A DNA stretch of 64,000 nt from Rhynchopus euleeides. Lineage: Eukaryota > Euglenozoa > Diplonemea > Diplonemida > Diplonemidae. This document shows, piece by piece, positions 30,501 to 38,542 of this stretch. The notes under the pieces are model-generated. The model did no database searches and was not told the DNA's origin. It saw only the letters and a program-made list of their open reading frames with translations. The stretch spans positions 2,121,910 to 2,185,909 of the forward strand of contig OY723245.1 in assembly GCA_963210315.1 (NCBI GenBank). Reading direction: 5' to 3'. The first letter of the stretch is position 1, and each line of letters opens with the position of its first letter. The position numbers and the translations under genes are program-made.

Positions 30501-32123
30501 CCCAGCCCAGACGAGACACGCGAGCGACAGGAACCCCAGCCCCCAGACCCCGCCCGACAGGGCCCCCGCCGACGCCAGGACCGGCAACACCTCTGCCACT
30601 CGCTCCGCCCGACTCACCCGACGCAGCGCGTCCAGCCCGGCGCCGATCCGGTCCTCCGAGCGGCGGACGGAGGCAGGCAGGAGAACCTCCAGGCGCGGCC
30701 TGCGGGCCACCCATCGGGATCGCCTGCGGGCCCTCCACGACCAGCGAGGGAGCCAGCCGCGTCGGTTGGCCAGGCGGCGCTGCCGTACCATCGCCGAGCC
30801 CACCAGCACCCACCCGCCCGTCGCCAGCCCGTATGCGGACGCCGCCACCACTCCTGCCCGTAGATCGCTCGCAGATAGGACCTCAACCCAGAGCGCGCCG
30901 GCGGCGATCACGGCCGCCCCGCCCAGGCCCGCCGCCAGCCCGCACGCCTCCGTGAACCCCGGGAGCACACCCGCCGCCCTGCCCGACACCCTCAGCCAGC
31001 GCACCACCCGGCTCACCCGCCCTAGGGCCCAGGAAATGCCCCGCGCCGCTCTTGATGGGGACAGCCCCGCAGCCAGCAGTACGGGCAGGACCCCCAACCC
31101 CCACCACCAGGCCCAGGCCGTCTCTCCCTGTAGTGCGACCCACCTAGGCTCCCAGACGAAGACGAACCCCCAGCACGCAGCAGCTGACGAGGCCCAGGCG
31201 CGTTCCACCCCGCCCGCCACCACCCAGCAGCACCCTCCCACCACCGCTGCTCTCCACGCTTTCGACTGCCCCCACACACTGTGCATCAGCCTCGTCGCCC
31301 GTCTCCGCCCGACTGCCCACCAGCCTCGCGCCCGGCACCGACTCAGGGCAAATACAGCCGGCCACCAGCTCCAGCCCAGCGTCCCCGCCACCACCACCGC
31401 CCACCCAAGAGTCGCCCTTACCCAGCCAACCCCCCAGTACCCGCCCAGGGGGGGGAGCTCGGGGGAGGGGGGTGGAAAGACATAAGCTGGGAGGGGGGAG
31501 CCCGGGACGGGGGGGGGACCACACGACACTCCCTCCCACCATCCCCCACAACGCGGGCAGAGCCCATCTCGTCCCCCCCTGTCAGCTATCACGCCGGGGG
31601 CGCCGTACTTGGCCCCGCGGGGGCGGCTAAGCGGCTTCCGCCGCTCCAGAGGCCCTGCGGGCGTGGTCTCTGCAGCGGTGACCGCCGCTGCCTGCTCGGG
31701 GGGGGGCCGCGGCCCTTCCGCAGCCGTCGGGGAGTGCCGTTGGGGGGTGCATGAAGCCGGTGGGTCAGACCGGTGTGCTGTTGTTGGGGGGGGGCCCGTG
31801 TGGGCCCCGCCCTCCCCCGGCTCCGCCTGTCCCGGTGCTGCCGCCGCCGCCGCAGCCGTTGCTGCCGCTGCTCCCGCCGCTACCGGGGGCGACCCGGGCT
31901 GCCCACGTGCGGGGGGTTGCGACCCCCGCCCCGCTGCCGCTACCGGGGGCGGCCCGGGCTGCACTCGTGTGGGGGGCTGCGACCCCCCCGTCTCCCTCGC
32001 TACCGGGGGCGGCCCGGGCTGCTCTCCCGCTGGGGGCGTGAGCGCCGCCACCAGCAGCGCCATGAGGGCCCACTGCCCTCGCCTCCTCGCGTGCCCACGG
32101 CCGGGCGCATCTCGCGCCTCCAT
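24549..32123 (-). CDS. Giant retrotransposon polyprotein: two OTU proteases, zinc fingers, reverse transcriptase, restriction-like endonuclease, FYVE-like cluster
   Basis: 2524 codons without a stop. The first in-frame ATG is at 32123 (the frame stays open to 32399). Residues 1-30 resemble a signal anchor (GQWALMALLVAAL); 33-88 are Pro-rich repeats of about 20 residues. About 230-548 contain six to eight Trp/Ala-rich hydrophobic segments. OTU domain 1 spans 620-745 (GDCLF, Cys627; GNHYEG, His740). A C2H2 finger lies at Cys797, Cys802, His822, His826 and a CxxC-x10-CxxC at 846-863. Reverse transcriptase spans about 1060-1340 (KIDYDNAFN, Asp1206; YLDD at 1291-1294). The restriction-like endonuclease has CHEC...H...C at 1613-1630, PAD at Asp1674 and IDVTVW at Asp1690, followed by KHRKHGARC. 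OTU domain 2 spans about 1925-2050 (GDCAF, Cys1934; HGHYVPL, His2046). A FYVE-like cluster CxxC-x12-CxxC-x4-CxxC with RHHACGRC is at 2096-2130. Three GGGSQTSNTAPSG-type repeats lie between 2223 and 2330. RT plus C-terminal endonuclease places it near the R2/NeSL/CRE side of non-LTR elements. Confidence 0.85.
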   Translation of the reverse strand: MEARDAPGRGHARRRGQWALMALLVAALTPPAGEQPGPPPVARETGGSQPPTRVQPGPPPVAAAGRGSQPPARGQPGSPPVAAGAAAATAAAAAAAPGQAEPGEGGAHTGPPPTTAHRSDPPASCTPQRHSPTAAEGPRPPPEQAAAVTAAETTPAGPLERRKPLSRPRGAKYGAPGVIADRGGRDGLCPRCGGWWEGVSCGPPPVPGSPLPAYVFPPPSPELPPLGGYWGVGWVRATLGWAVVVAGTLGWSWWPAVFALSRCRARGWWAVGRRRATRLMHSVWGQSKAWRAAVVGGCCWVVAGGVERAWASSAAACWGFVFVWEPRWVALQGETAWAWWWGLGVLPVLLAAGLSPSRAARGISWALGRVSRVVRWLRVSGRAAGVLPGFTEACGLAAGLGGAAVIAAGALWVEVLSASDLRAGVVAASAYGLATGGWVLVGSAMVRQRRLANRRGWLPRWSWRARRRSRWVARRPRLEVLLPASVRRSEDRIGAGLDALRRVSRAERVAEVLPVLASAGALSGGVWGLGFLSLACLVWAGVEVAVTAARLRESEMRDAVTLDLWRSVQPMRRTRLLCATSERPPLFLGPRDLCGGDLEMEEDWTGVDEVLSQFGGSRVPNQATGDCLFAALTPTAALPSHDDIVGMRSELSRRAGDASVKPQLLHLLGDARRVEEYRAGLAGAAHGDHLALHLAAGAWDLSVVVVQEGRGQAIRVDPRRPKKQGPAPADVRVVALSGNHYEGVAMPLARRRALRESAAPAHLSPATCRDACPAALGEGAQEAEGAGLGDVRRRWFCPLTACAGSALHRHTPYSSKETLRKHAQAHADQGEEFPPSALRLLGMKKCMWCSKVMSTSLDSCVKCRPRGATPVVPNRRAPSAAEAADAGRLPPLESIHTERVGVSLSVPGAILRPAAVAYSQALWDVAANSSSTTAWLRLLLVPKTLFRTYRGGKKKQLLAKRAREEAIILWREGRASELWRRARTEAPGPGRVEAAPTWEETEEAVVQAARQGRYSAAMARTRSAGLAPATPATKAKLLAMHPEADSPAISAATRVVPADATPAEVFKALKGLPRGTGAGPSGLRADHLRELVQVEGVDVLPALTAVVNVLRRGEAPPQLARHIAGASLVALPKPDAGIRPIAVGETLRRLVAKTLTADVREQAGKLLLKGRQVGVAVDGGLEAATAVVKDFAARNRGADKVLLKIDYDNAFNMVNRQAFIDAVRRDLPELSAWVEWCYASPSALIYRGEVLESQRGVQQGDPLGPLLFSLAIRQLTEDLGKLPGVEGSVWYLDDGTLMGSPGAVGHAFAILERRSAELGLVVARRKCEVISLNGHSVEGLRGAGLDVAATEKERATRMDLLHHNFEFLGAPVGDAEFCERVMDTKLREKFIPNLRQLHHLQDAQVAMTLLRHCEGFCKLVFQMRAIGYAGREYLRQYDKEIGMVLASVLGDRDGTLPDDARDQAALPVRLGGMGIRRSEDHITAAALAAASSFFPLCVQLDSGYRWDADAWRVAATAHNELVAEADWVDPHKRPGEPLRQCDLSLAIISRQHETLLAEADVLSKGRQLSASLPGAGAWVTVTPEQQFAMGREEYQVAARLRLGLVVFAPGSRCHECGDAMDVLGAHVFSCQASADRIKRHDAVKLGVLGLARDAGLGPQLEPNHLLLGGGKPADVFLPCGIGESRGRAIDVTVWSTCAESARQGAARARGYTASRAEASKHRKHGARCQEVEIAFSAFALEQSGGMGPEAVRLFRHLVSFAVDHKLGDRAELTRSWAARIVVPLMRAVGRSSLRRGALCTDLRSGQTRERVLPDPLVGVEPDYFFAPDTDLAPAPHFDGHMDAENFMCDPDDAAGPEEPTPEPEPAPPRRPRPPPPPAEGDLPQPAGGVAADPLAQLLEWRGQTDGRLSLSSLQQQARLGLVEPDGWSFRVGDCAFDALATLGARSVKQSSGWLRQEAVRRAMRDPDLRMRVEEGPNQWAEQMMRAGSDDVRTWADFIALAAAARVTRCVVLVLIDNHQPMLLSPVGAGAVVDAHCLRRTGGQHGHYVPLVMPEPMRQHLAGLPPKPMAADVTGCDGDSPMQMVRQGGSAGQVEECEKCRRPFDRSARHHACGRCWRKVCASCAVRGERCPGYIDRVAVDVDAPDPAEQPAVTPDLREVLESARARPRRRKPIPSRMHDTPMGPRQPSAPHDSSGAAHHPTRVKEEVAEEPVAPGQDVEMHQGGGSQTSNTAPSGAPSATHGHSVPPAESASRAAPAPMQGQAQHAECPPSGSGATENHQGGGSQTSNTAPSGVPSAAPVTAAGAQPSGPAQAARRRQGGGSHTFNTAPSGTSGGTAPGGAGGIQGVAATMMRNAAQARRDGQRRSRTAASSRRLEELRQGDAAGPMEFDDDPANVWEPEDDLQAIDAYGDDETPAANIPALQELAASRVWAEGVVARARGMAPCVSMGGAIPRTVEAWRHCFYPSYGLCPLSPRVAGDVAAEWLQARILQGGAQAEPGNQTREPGVSLRVYMRKLQTEVERGE
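31871..32043 (-). repeat. Tandem repeat coding for the Pro-rich segment
   Basis: About three imperfect units of 55-65 bp containing CTACCGGGGGCGGCCCGGGC on the plus strand. They encode the QPGPPPVA...GSQPP repeats near the N terminus of the retrotransposon protein. Confidence 0.7.
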
Positions 32124-32813
32124 CACGACTCGCGCTCGCGTGCGTCGGGGGTGGGAAGGGAAGGGGAACAGAGCCCGAGGGACAAGTGGCCCCAGGGGGA
32201 GTGGTTTTTTGCTTGGGGATACGCTATTAGCCCAACCAGCCCTCCCGACTCTGCCCGCCCGCAAGTTCAAGAAGAAGTTTGGAAAGGGGAAAAGGGATGG
32301 GGGAGAGGAGGGAGAGGGAGGGGTTTTTGAAAGGGGAGGGGAGAACCCAACCGACCCAACCGACCAGGGGGGGGGGGGGAGCGCGAGTGTGTATACCAAT
32401 GAAGTACAGAAACTGTAGCTTAAGAAATCGTTGGATTTTTTTTATGGTGTAATCTACGGAGCTCAACTCTCAAATTCCGTCAAAAACCGGGTCTTTTTGT
32501 GGCGATCCGCGGGGGTGAAATTCCGAAGAAAATATCGGCAAAAACAGTTTTTCCGAATTTCTCCACCAAAAAAAAAATATTTTTTTGGAAAAATTATTGT
32601 CCTGAAAAGCGCCAATTCCGTACGTTACACGATAAAAAAAATGTTGAAAAGGGTGTAGCGGAGTGCCATTTACTCAAAATTTTGAAAAAGTATACGGTTT
32701 TTCTGATTTTGGTTGATATGTAAATCCTGACTGTCTTATGTCAGCCCGGGATTTTCATATGCAAAATGATATGCATTTTACATATGTAAACCGCTGTTTA
32801 AGACCACCGTGAG

Positions 32814-34194
32814 TGCAAACGATAATAATTATCGCATACGATAATTATTATCGTATTCCCATTATCGTATATTATCGTATACGATAATATACGATAATGG
32901 TGCGATAATTTTTTGAGATTTTCGGAAAACCAGAAATCAGCCCAGAACACATTGAAAAAGTGGTAAAAGTGGAGCCGGAAGCTGCCATTTTTGCTTCTTT
33001 GAATTATTGGTGACGGGGGGCTTCACTCAGAAGTGTAGAATGTCCCTCACAAATGGGTGGCAGAGACACAACACACATAGTGCCATGACATGCACATCAC
33101 TATGTCTGTCTGAAGAAGTTTCAGGCACAGTGGGGCGGAGAGGACTCTGGGGATTGGGCAGTGGCCGTTCCACATGCCCTTCCCCTCGTGACTTACACCC
33201 TGTCGCCACCCCACTTCATGGAAAACATGACTACGCAGCAACAGGGTCATACTTGCGGCGGTATGCAACCACCAGTACAGCCTGTTGCGGGTTCGCAAAG
33301 CTGACTGGTACGCTGCCTTGCCGTCGGAACCCAGATACTGAGGACACCCCTGTGAGAACACTGGGGGAAGACGTTGGGCTAGCCTAGTTGAAGCAGGTGT
33401 CGGGGTGACCGAGACAGAGCACCCTGCCCAGAACATGAACAAGAAAGACTGTTCGACTGATGGGGAAGAATCTGATAGGCAGGTGTGGTCTTCGGTGCAA
33501 TGTTTGGAGAGATCAGGAGATTTCTCTTCAAGGCTACCACTTGTGTTGGACTTGGCCTTCGCTCCCGTGAGCAGTGAAAAAGTGAGGAACACCGTTCTTC
33601 CCCTCTGACTGACGACCAGTGATGACATAGCGAAGGACCTTGAATGGGGTTTGAACCCGAGAGAGGCAATACTCAACCAAAGGTATTCTTCAGGACCTGG
33701 CACGGAACGGGCGATACGAACGCTCCCACCGTGCGCACGGGCCTGTCTGCAACTCTACAAGGAACCACGGGGTGGCGCGCGCACATCACCTCGGAGGCCT
33801 CAAGGAGCCTGCCTGACCTGCACGACTCCGCTGCGCTACAAGGCGGAGCTCGGGCGCCATCCTCACCGACAGCAAGGCAAGGGGTGATGATCATCTGGAG
33901 ACACCTGAGCCCATGCAGGATCGGAGAGACGCGATCCACCTGAGGGAGACCACCATCCACCTCCTTCGGACAGACCACACAGCCTTGTCGATGACCACAG
34001 CAGCCCGGACACAGACCAGTACGCGTACCCTGCCTGCAGCACCGGACCCCACAGGCTCATCTTACCCTTCCTGGGGCTGGGAGAATGGTAGTGATCTCTA
34101 TTTTGTGGCTGATTGTGGCCCTTGGCGGGGTTTGGTGGCGTTTGGCGGTGGTAAACTGGAGATTTCGGTGATTGGTTTCGGGAAAAATCAGGTG
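32814..34194. other. Arm and private interior of element L, no supported gene
   Basis: Palindromic CGATAATTATTATCG-type arrays to about 32910, then mixed sequence. A 218-codon minus-strand frame (33047-33703) has no motif and its opposite strand is equally open. A GGTTTGAACCC word at 33650 was checked as a tRNA T-arm and rejected. Confidence 0.4.
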
Positions 34195-35923
34195 GGTATC
34201 GCATACGATAATGGGATTATCGTATGTTATCGCATACGATAATAATTATCGTATCTGGTCGTATACGATAATCCATTATCGCATCATACGATAATGGATT
34301 ATCGTATGCGATAATGAATTATCGTATGCGACAATTTTCCGAAAATTATCGTATCTGGTATATATGCGATAATAATTATCGTTTGCACTGTATGCCTAGG
34401 GCGGGTCGAAAGCCTGTCCCAAAATGGGGTTTTTCGACATAGCAGCCGCGGCCCTCTATTTGACCTTCTGACCCCCCAGAACCCACCATACCCCGGTTTT
34501 TGGGCCCTAGGAGTCCGATTTTCGGGCTCCCGAGCCCCGGAAAGTCGATTTTTGATGATGTCAAAATTTTGTTCCCTATACTGCACCTCAGGGTCACGCA
34601 CGGGTTCGCCAGTCCACTATCAGCCCATGTGCAGGCCCACTTTCTCGACCTCCTCCACCCCTTCCTCCCCTGCGTCCTCAAGACCCTCCATAGGTGCCAA
34701 TCCTGCATCTTTCGACCCTCTTCCCACTCCAGCGTCGCACCAAACTGTTGAATGCGGGCAGCCACCATCTCCTTCTCTGTATACACTGCCAGATCATGCA
34801 AAGATGCATACTGATGCAGAGTGGGAACCGTCATCAACTTGCACAGTGTGCGGTGCTTGGCTGCAAGGGACAGGCGGCACAACTGGCCACTGCTCCGACA
34901 CTGAGATGCTGGTCTGGCCAACGAACTCTTTGTAAGTTGAAAGGTCTCCTCTGTCGGGAGGGGGGTTTGCGAACCAACCCTCACGACTTGCTCATGGCTT
35001 GCTGAGCAAGGCGTGCAATGACTTTCTGATTATTCAGGACGTGCATTCGAAGCCCGCGCACTTCTTCTGTGAAATGGTTGTTGCGAGAGTTGCACTGTGT
35101 GATTCCTTGATCCCCTTCCTCGCCTCAGCGTACGGAGGACGCTTGAATGTCCCGAGCATATCCTTCGCAGCGTCTTTAGCCAGTTCCGCGCACTCCTCAT
35201 TTACATAAGGCGCGTGCAGCATAAATACCCGGACACTGTTCTGAGACCAGGTCCCACAGGACCCTGGTCTTGAGCGCCAGAAGAGAACCTTGATGATAAG
35301 CTCGGGCTCTGCGTTGCAGCTGGGTACTCGCTGCGCTCTTCCACCTCCCTTGACTGTCTGCATCCACAGGAGAAATGCTTCGCAGATAACGGCAGCAGTG
35401 GCAAGTGTTTAGTCGGGACAGTTTACCTGCCTTGCATTCTAAGAGAGCATTCTCATGAGGGCATCAACACTAATGCATCACTGTCGGCTATGATGACATC
35501 CTCCCTGTTCCTGGCAGCTCCGAGTTCAATAGCAGGCCACCCAACGACTGTGTCAGATGGCAGTATTCGATGGCATCTTCTCACTGTCCGAATCGTTGGG
35601 ATACGACGTTGTTTGTGGCGCGGATGAGCGGTTGCATCAGAAAATCACAGCCGCAGGATGGTGTGCGCTCGGACGTCCCAGGATGAGAGTGTTTTACTAT
35701 CTGCCCGTGGCAGGCGTCCGTGCCATGACCCGGAGGTGCAGTATAGGGAACGGAAAAATTGACATCATCAAAAATCGACTTTCCGGGGCTCGGGAGCCCG
35801 AAAATCGGACTCCTAGGGCCCAAAAACCGGGGTATGGTGGGTTCTGGGGGGTCAGAAGGTCAAATAGAGGGCCGCGGCTGCTATGTCGAAAAACACCATT
35901 TTGGGACAAAAAAACGGGGCTTT

Positions 35924-37427
35924 CACGGTGGGATCTTGTAAATTTTACATGTATAACTACAAGTATATACATGTATTATACATGTATAATACTTGCATGT
36001 CAACTATTATACATGTATAATACATGTATATGCCTGAAATATACATGTAAAATACATGTACCGTAAACGGAAATATTGTGGACCGTAATAAAGGTGAACC
36101 GTACTATAGGTGGGCCGTAAAAAAGATGGAACAAATGGGATTTTTCCGGAACTTGGAACATTTTTACGGTCCACCTATTTTACGGTTGGGATAGTGGACT
36201 TGGCGAATTTTTTTACGAATTCCTTCGCGACGAAGTCGCGAAGGAACCAAGGAAATCGCACGACTGAAGCTGCAGGATTAACACCACAGGGACTCAACAC
36301 AGAGGTGTGCGCTCACTATCGTCCGGGAACTGTTCTCCCACAGTTACTGCAGGGTGTACTACACTAAAGGAGTACGATTTCCCTGAATTTTCCGGGCACT
36401 GATTCACGAATTTACATCTGGAGGGAGCCCGGTGGTCTCAGCTTCTGTCTGCGCGCCCTGCCGTACTGTGGCTGCTTTTATGGGCTCGTGCAGCAGGTTC
36501 TACTTTTACTTCTACCAGAACGCTCCTTGCATGGTGCTACACTTCTCGAGGTGTGGTGGTGGGTGAGTCTCGAGGTGAGTGGTGGTGATCGTGCCCTTTC
36601 CACACGCAGGGAGGACTTGCTTCTCTTGCTGGTGTTGGTTGCGGTGGTGGAGGGAGGGTCCAAAGCTGGGAGGTCGGGAGGCCTACGTGTGGGTGTCTGC
36701 GGCGTGGAGGCCGCAGTCCGCGCCCCGCAACCCACCAGCCCGCGGGCGAAAATTGCATTGTCTTTTCCATATTCAGTCCCAATAAATGGTGGACCGTAAA
36801 AAAGATGGAACGTTTGGCCTTTTTTTGGGAACTTGGAACATTTTTACGGTCCACCCTTTTTCCGTTTACGGTATATCAAGTAAAAATACAAGTATAATAC
36901 TTGCATGTCAACTATTATACATGTATTTTTACTTGATATACATGTATTTTACATGTATATTTCAGGCATTTACATGTATTTTACATGTATAATACTTGTC
37001 ATGCAAGTATTATACATGTAAAATACTTGCATGACAAGTAAAATACTTGCATGCAAGTAAAATACATGTATTTTACTTGCATGCAAGTATTTTACTTGTC
37101 ATGCAAGTATTATACATGTATTTTACTTGTCATGCAAGTATTTTACATGTATAATACTTGCATGACAAGTATTATACATGTAAAATACATGTAAATGCCT
37201 GAAATATACATGTAAAATACATGTATATCAAGTAAAAATACAAGTATAATAGTTGACATGCAAGTATTATACTTGTATTTTTACTTGATATACATGTATT
37301 TTACATGTATATTTCAGGCATATACATGTATTATACATGTATAATAGTTGACATGCAAGTATTATACATGTATAATACATGTATATACTTGTAGTTATAC
37401 ATGTAAAATTTACAAGATCCCACCGTG
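35924..37427. mobile_element. Foldback element B (CACGGTGGGATCTTG ends), TT duplication
   Basis: Same ends and ACATGTAT-word arms as element A. TT flanks at 35922-35923 and 37428-37429. It contains a nested element at 36061-36871. The right arm 36872-37420 is an exceptionally long array of ACATGTA / CTTGCATGCAAGTA words in alternating orientation. Confidence 0.84.
36061..36871. mobile_element. CCGTAAACGG-ended element E (811 bp), TA duplication
   Basis: Ends CCGTAAACGGAAA and inverse, TA at 36059-36060 and 36872-36873. Subterminal iterons are variants of GGACCGTAAAAAAGATGGAAC in inverted orientation. The ends resemble those of the CCGTATACG MITEs. The interior has an 80-codon frame of no recognisable type and a segment (about 36218-36265, AAGGAAATCGCACGACTGAAGC) with a counterpart near 43135-43160. 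Confidence 0.75.
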
Positions 37428-37440
37428 TTCGACCCCTACC

Positions 37441-38542
37441 CCCCCCCCCCCCACACCACACCACTCTATCATGCGGGAGTGGTGTACACACGGCTGTTCC
37501 AGCAATGTGTGGTGTCTCCCGATTGATGGATGGCCACCAGTTCTTCTCTGCTTTCTGTGCAGATGAATGCTGTCTTCGAGGCCCTTCGTTTTTATGTGTC
37601 AGACCTGCATGCTACTGGAATTGTTGTTCTGCACTCTTTTTGGAAACGAACACCTCCCCCCACCCCTCTCCCCCAAACAAACGACTCTGCGAGCGAGGCA
37701 TTTTTCTTTGTTATCGTATCGAAACAGAAGCACATCCCTGCGCCTCAGGCGACAATGCAACTGCCCGCTTCGTGCACTCCCAACCAAAACCAACCGTTTC
37801 TCTCTTTTTTGATGAAGTTTCTGGTGGAACGAAATTCGAACCCTCATACCCTAGCCCAACTACCACCACGGAGGATGGCGTGTCTTGCGAAAACGCGTCC
37901 TGCCCTGGTCTGTTGACCATGCCGCCACAGGAGGGGCCACCGGCCCACCCTGTTCGCATCTTGCGACCGCTCAGGCTGCAAGATGTAATTCACTTTGTAT
38001 GACGCGGCATGCTGGTAGCTCTGGGTGTTTACACGGAACCTGCATACACACTCCACAAGGGCGATTACAGCCCTTCCTGCATGTTGCCTTCGGGATTGTC
38101 CCCAGGTGGCGTGGGGGAGGTGGGGTGTGTGGAGGGTGGTGCAAGAAGAAGGCGAACGGAGGATGAAGCAGGCGTGCCTTGCAGGGAGTGCGGTGTCGGG
38201 TTCTGCTCTGCGGTGACACGTATCCACTCCCGATTCCGGTTCATGCTGGCCGCGTGTCGGCTATTTGCATTACTATTGGGGTTGCATTGCTTGAGGGCGC
38301 ATCGTTAGAGACGGTGCCGTGTTAACGTGGTGCGAGCAATGTGAAGCTGCCTGTCTCCCCCTCCCAACAAAGCTGTTGCATCTGCCGAACTCTCGTTGCG
38401 GGGTGTTTGCCGGCGATACCACATCATTTTGTGCTCGAGGAGATTGCCCAATCCCTCCGCACATACACACACGCATCCGCCCACAGGATTCACACCACGA
38501 CCGCACGGCGGCAGCGGGCATTCCCAGCCGCACACGGTGTCA
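37441..38542. other. Upstream region of the cyclase-like gene, no supported gene
   Basis: Begins with a C run, then an inverted ACCACTC...GAGTGGT hairpin near 37460. ORFs on both strands are short and motif-free. Probably contains the promoter and 5' leader of the gene at 38543, but no core element is recognisable. Confidence 0.4.

Larger units (their letters stand above)
24042..32430 (-). mobile_element. Full-length R2-type non-LTR retrotransposon with OTU domains
   Basis: On the minus strand the element ends in GGATACGAGC plus an oligo-A tail (T run 24042-24051). It has a 500-bp 3' UTR whose last 200 bp recur at 1-198, one giant ORF (24549-32123) and a GC-rich 5' region. The 5' boundary is uncertain, somewhere between about 32370 and 32430, where composition switches abruptly to the AT-rich arm of element O. 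I found no target duplication. The ORF is intact and the two 3' ends are nearly identical, so the family was recently active. Confidence 0.83.
19484..32811. mobile_element. Element O (CACGGTGGTCTTA ends), 13.3 kb, AG duplication
   Basis: The left end CACGGTGGTCTTA (19484) and its inverse at 32799-32811 are flanked by AG (19482-19483, 32812-32813). The empty site is visible at 34385-34393 in the other end of element L, which proves the insertion. The arms share GATTTACATATGTAAATC-type words and a block (AACCAAAATCTGAAAAACCG at about 22642 and its inverse near 32700). The arms were later broken by MITEs, by element D and by the retrotransposon. Confidence 0.75.
19471..34400. mobile_element. Foldback element L (CGATAATAATTATCG arms), split by element O
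   Basis: The right end reads CGATAATAATTATCG then TTTGCACTGTATGCCTAGG (to 34400). The left end is the exact inverse but is separated into two pieces: CCTAGGCATACAG at 19471-19483 and AGTGCAAACGATAATAAT from 32812 on. Removing element O (19484-32811) restores the mirror image. The arms (32820-32910, 34195-34390) are arrays of CGATAATNATTATCG words. The private interior 32911-34195 has no supported gene. To the left is a C run. Confidence 0.72.
34395..37440. mobile_element. TIR element I (CCTAGGGCGGGTCG ends), interrupted by element B
   Basis: The left arm 34395-34590 and right arm 35740-35923 are inverted copies of about 190 bp (shared CCATACCCCGGTTTTTGGGC and GGGCCGCGGCTGCTATGTCG words on opposite strands). 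The last bases of the right end, CGACCCCTAC, lie beyond the inserted element B at 37430-37440. Same terminus type as elements H and J. Interior minus-strand coding scraps (35363-35034, and a frame ending near 34993 with HVLNNQKVIARLAQQAMSKS) hint at a spliced small gene, but I could not assemble it. Confidence 0.72.

Noticed and set aside
30412..31485. Plus-strand frame of 357 codons
   Set aside because: It is antisense to the hydrophobic part of the retrotransposon ORF. The GC-rich DNA leaves several frames open, and the product is a low-complexity Thr/Pro/Arg string.
33047..33703. 218-codon minus-strand frame as a host gene
   Set aside because: No domain, no compositional signal and equally open opposite strand inside a foldback element.
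33640..33720. Possible tRNA gene (GGTTTGAACCC, T-arm-like)
   Set aside because: No A-box, D-arm or acceptor stem could be built on either strand at the right distance.
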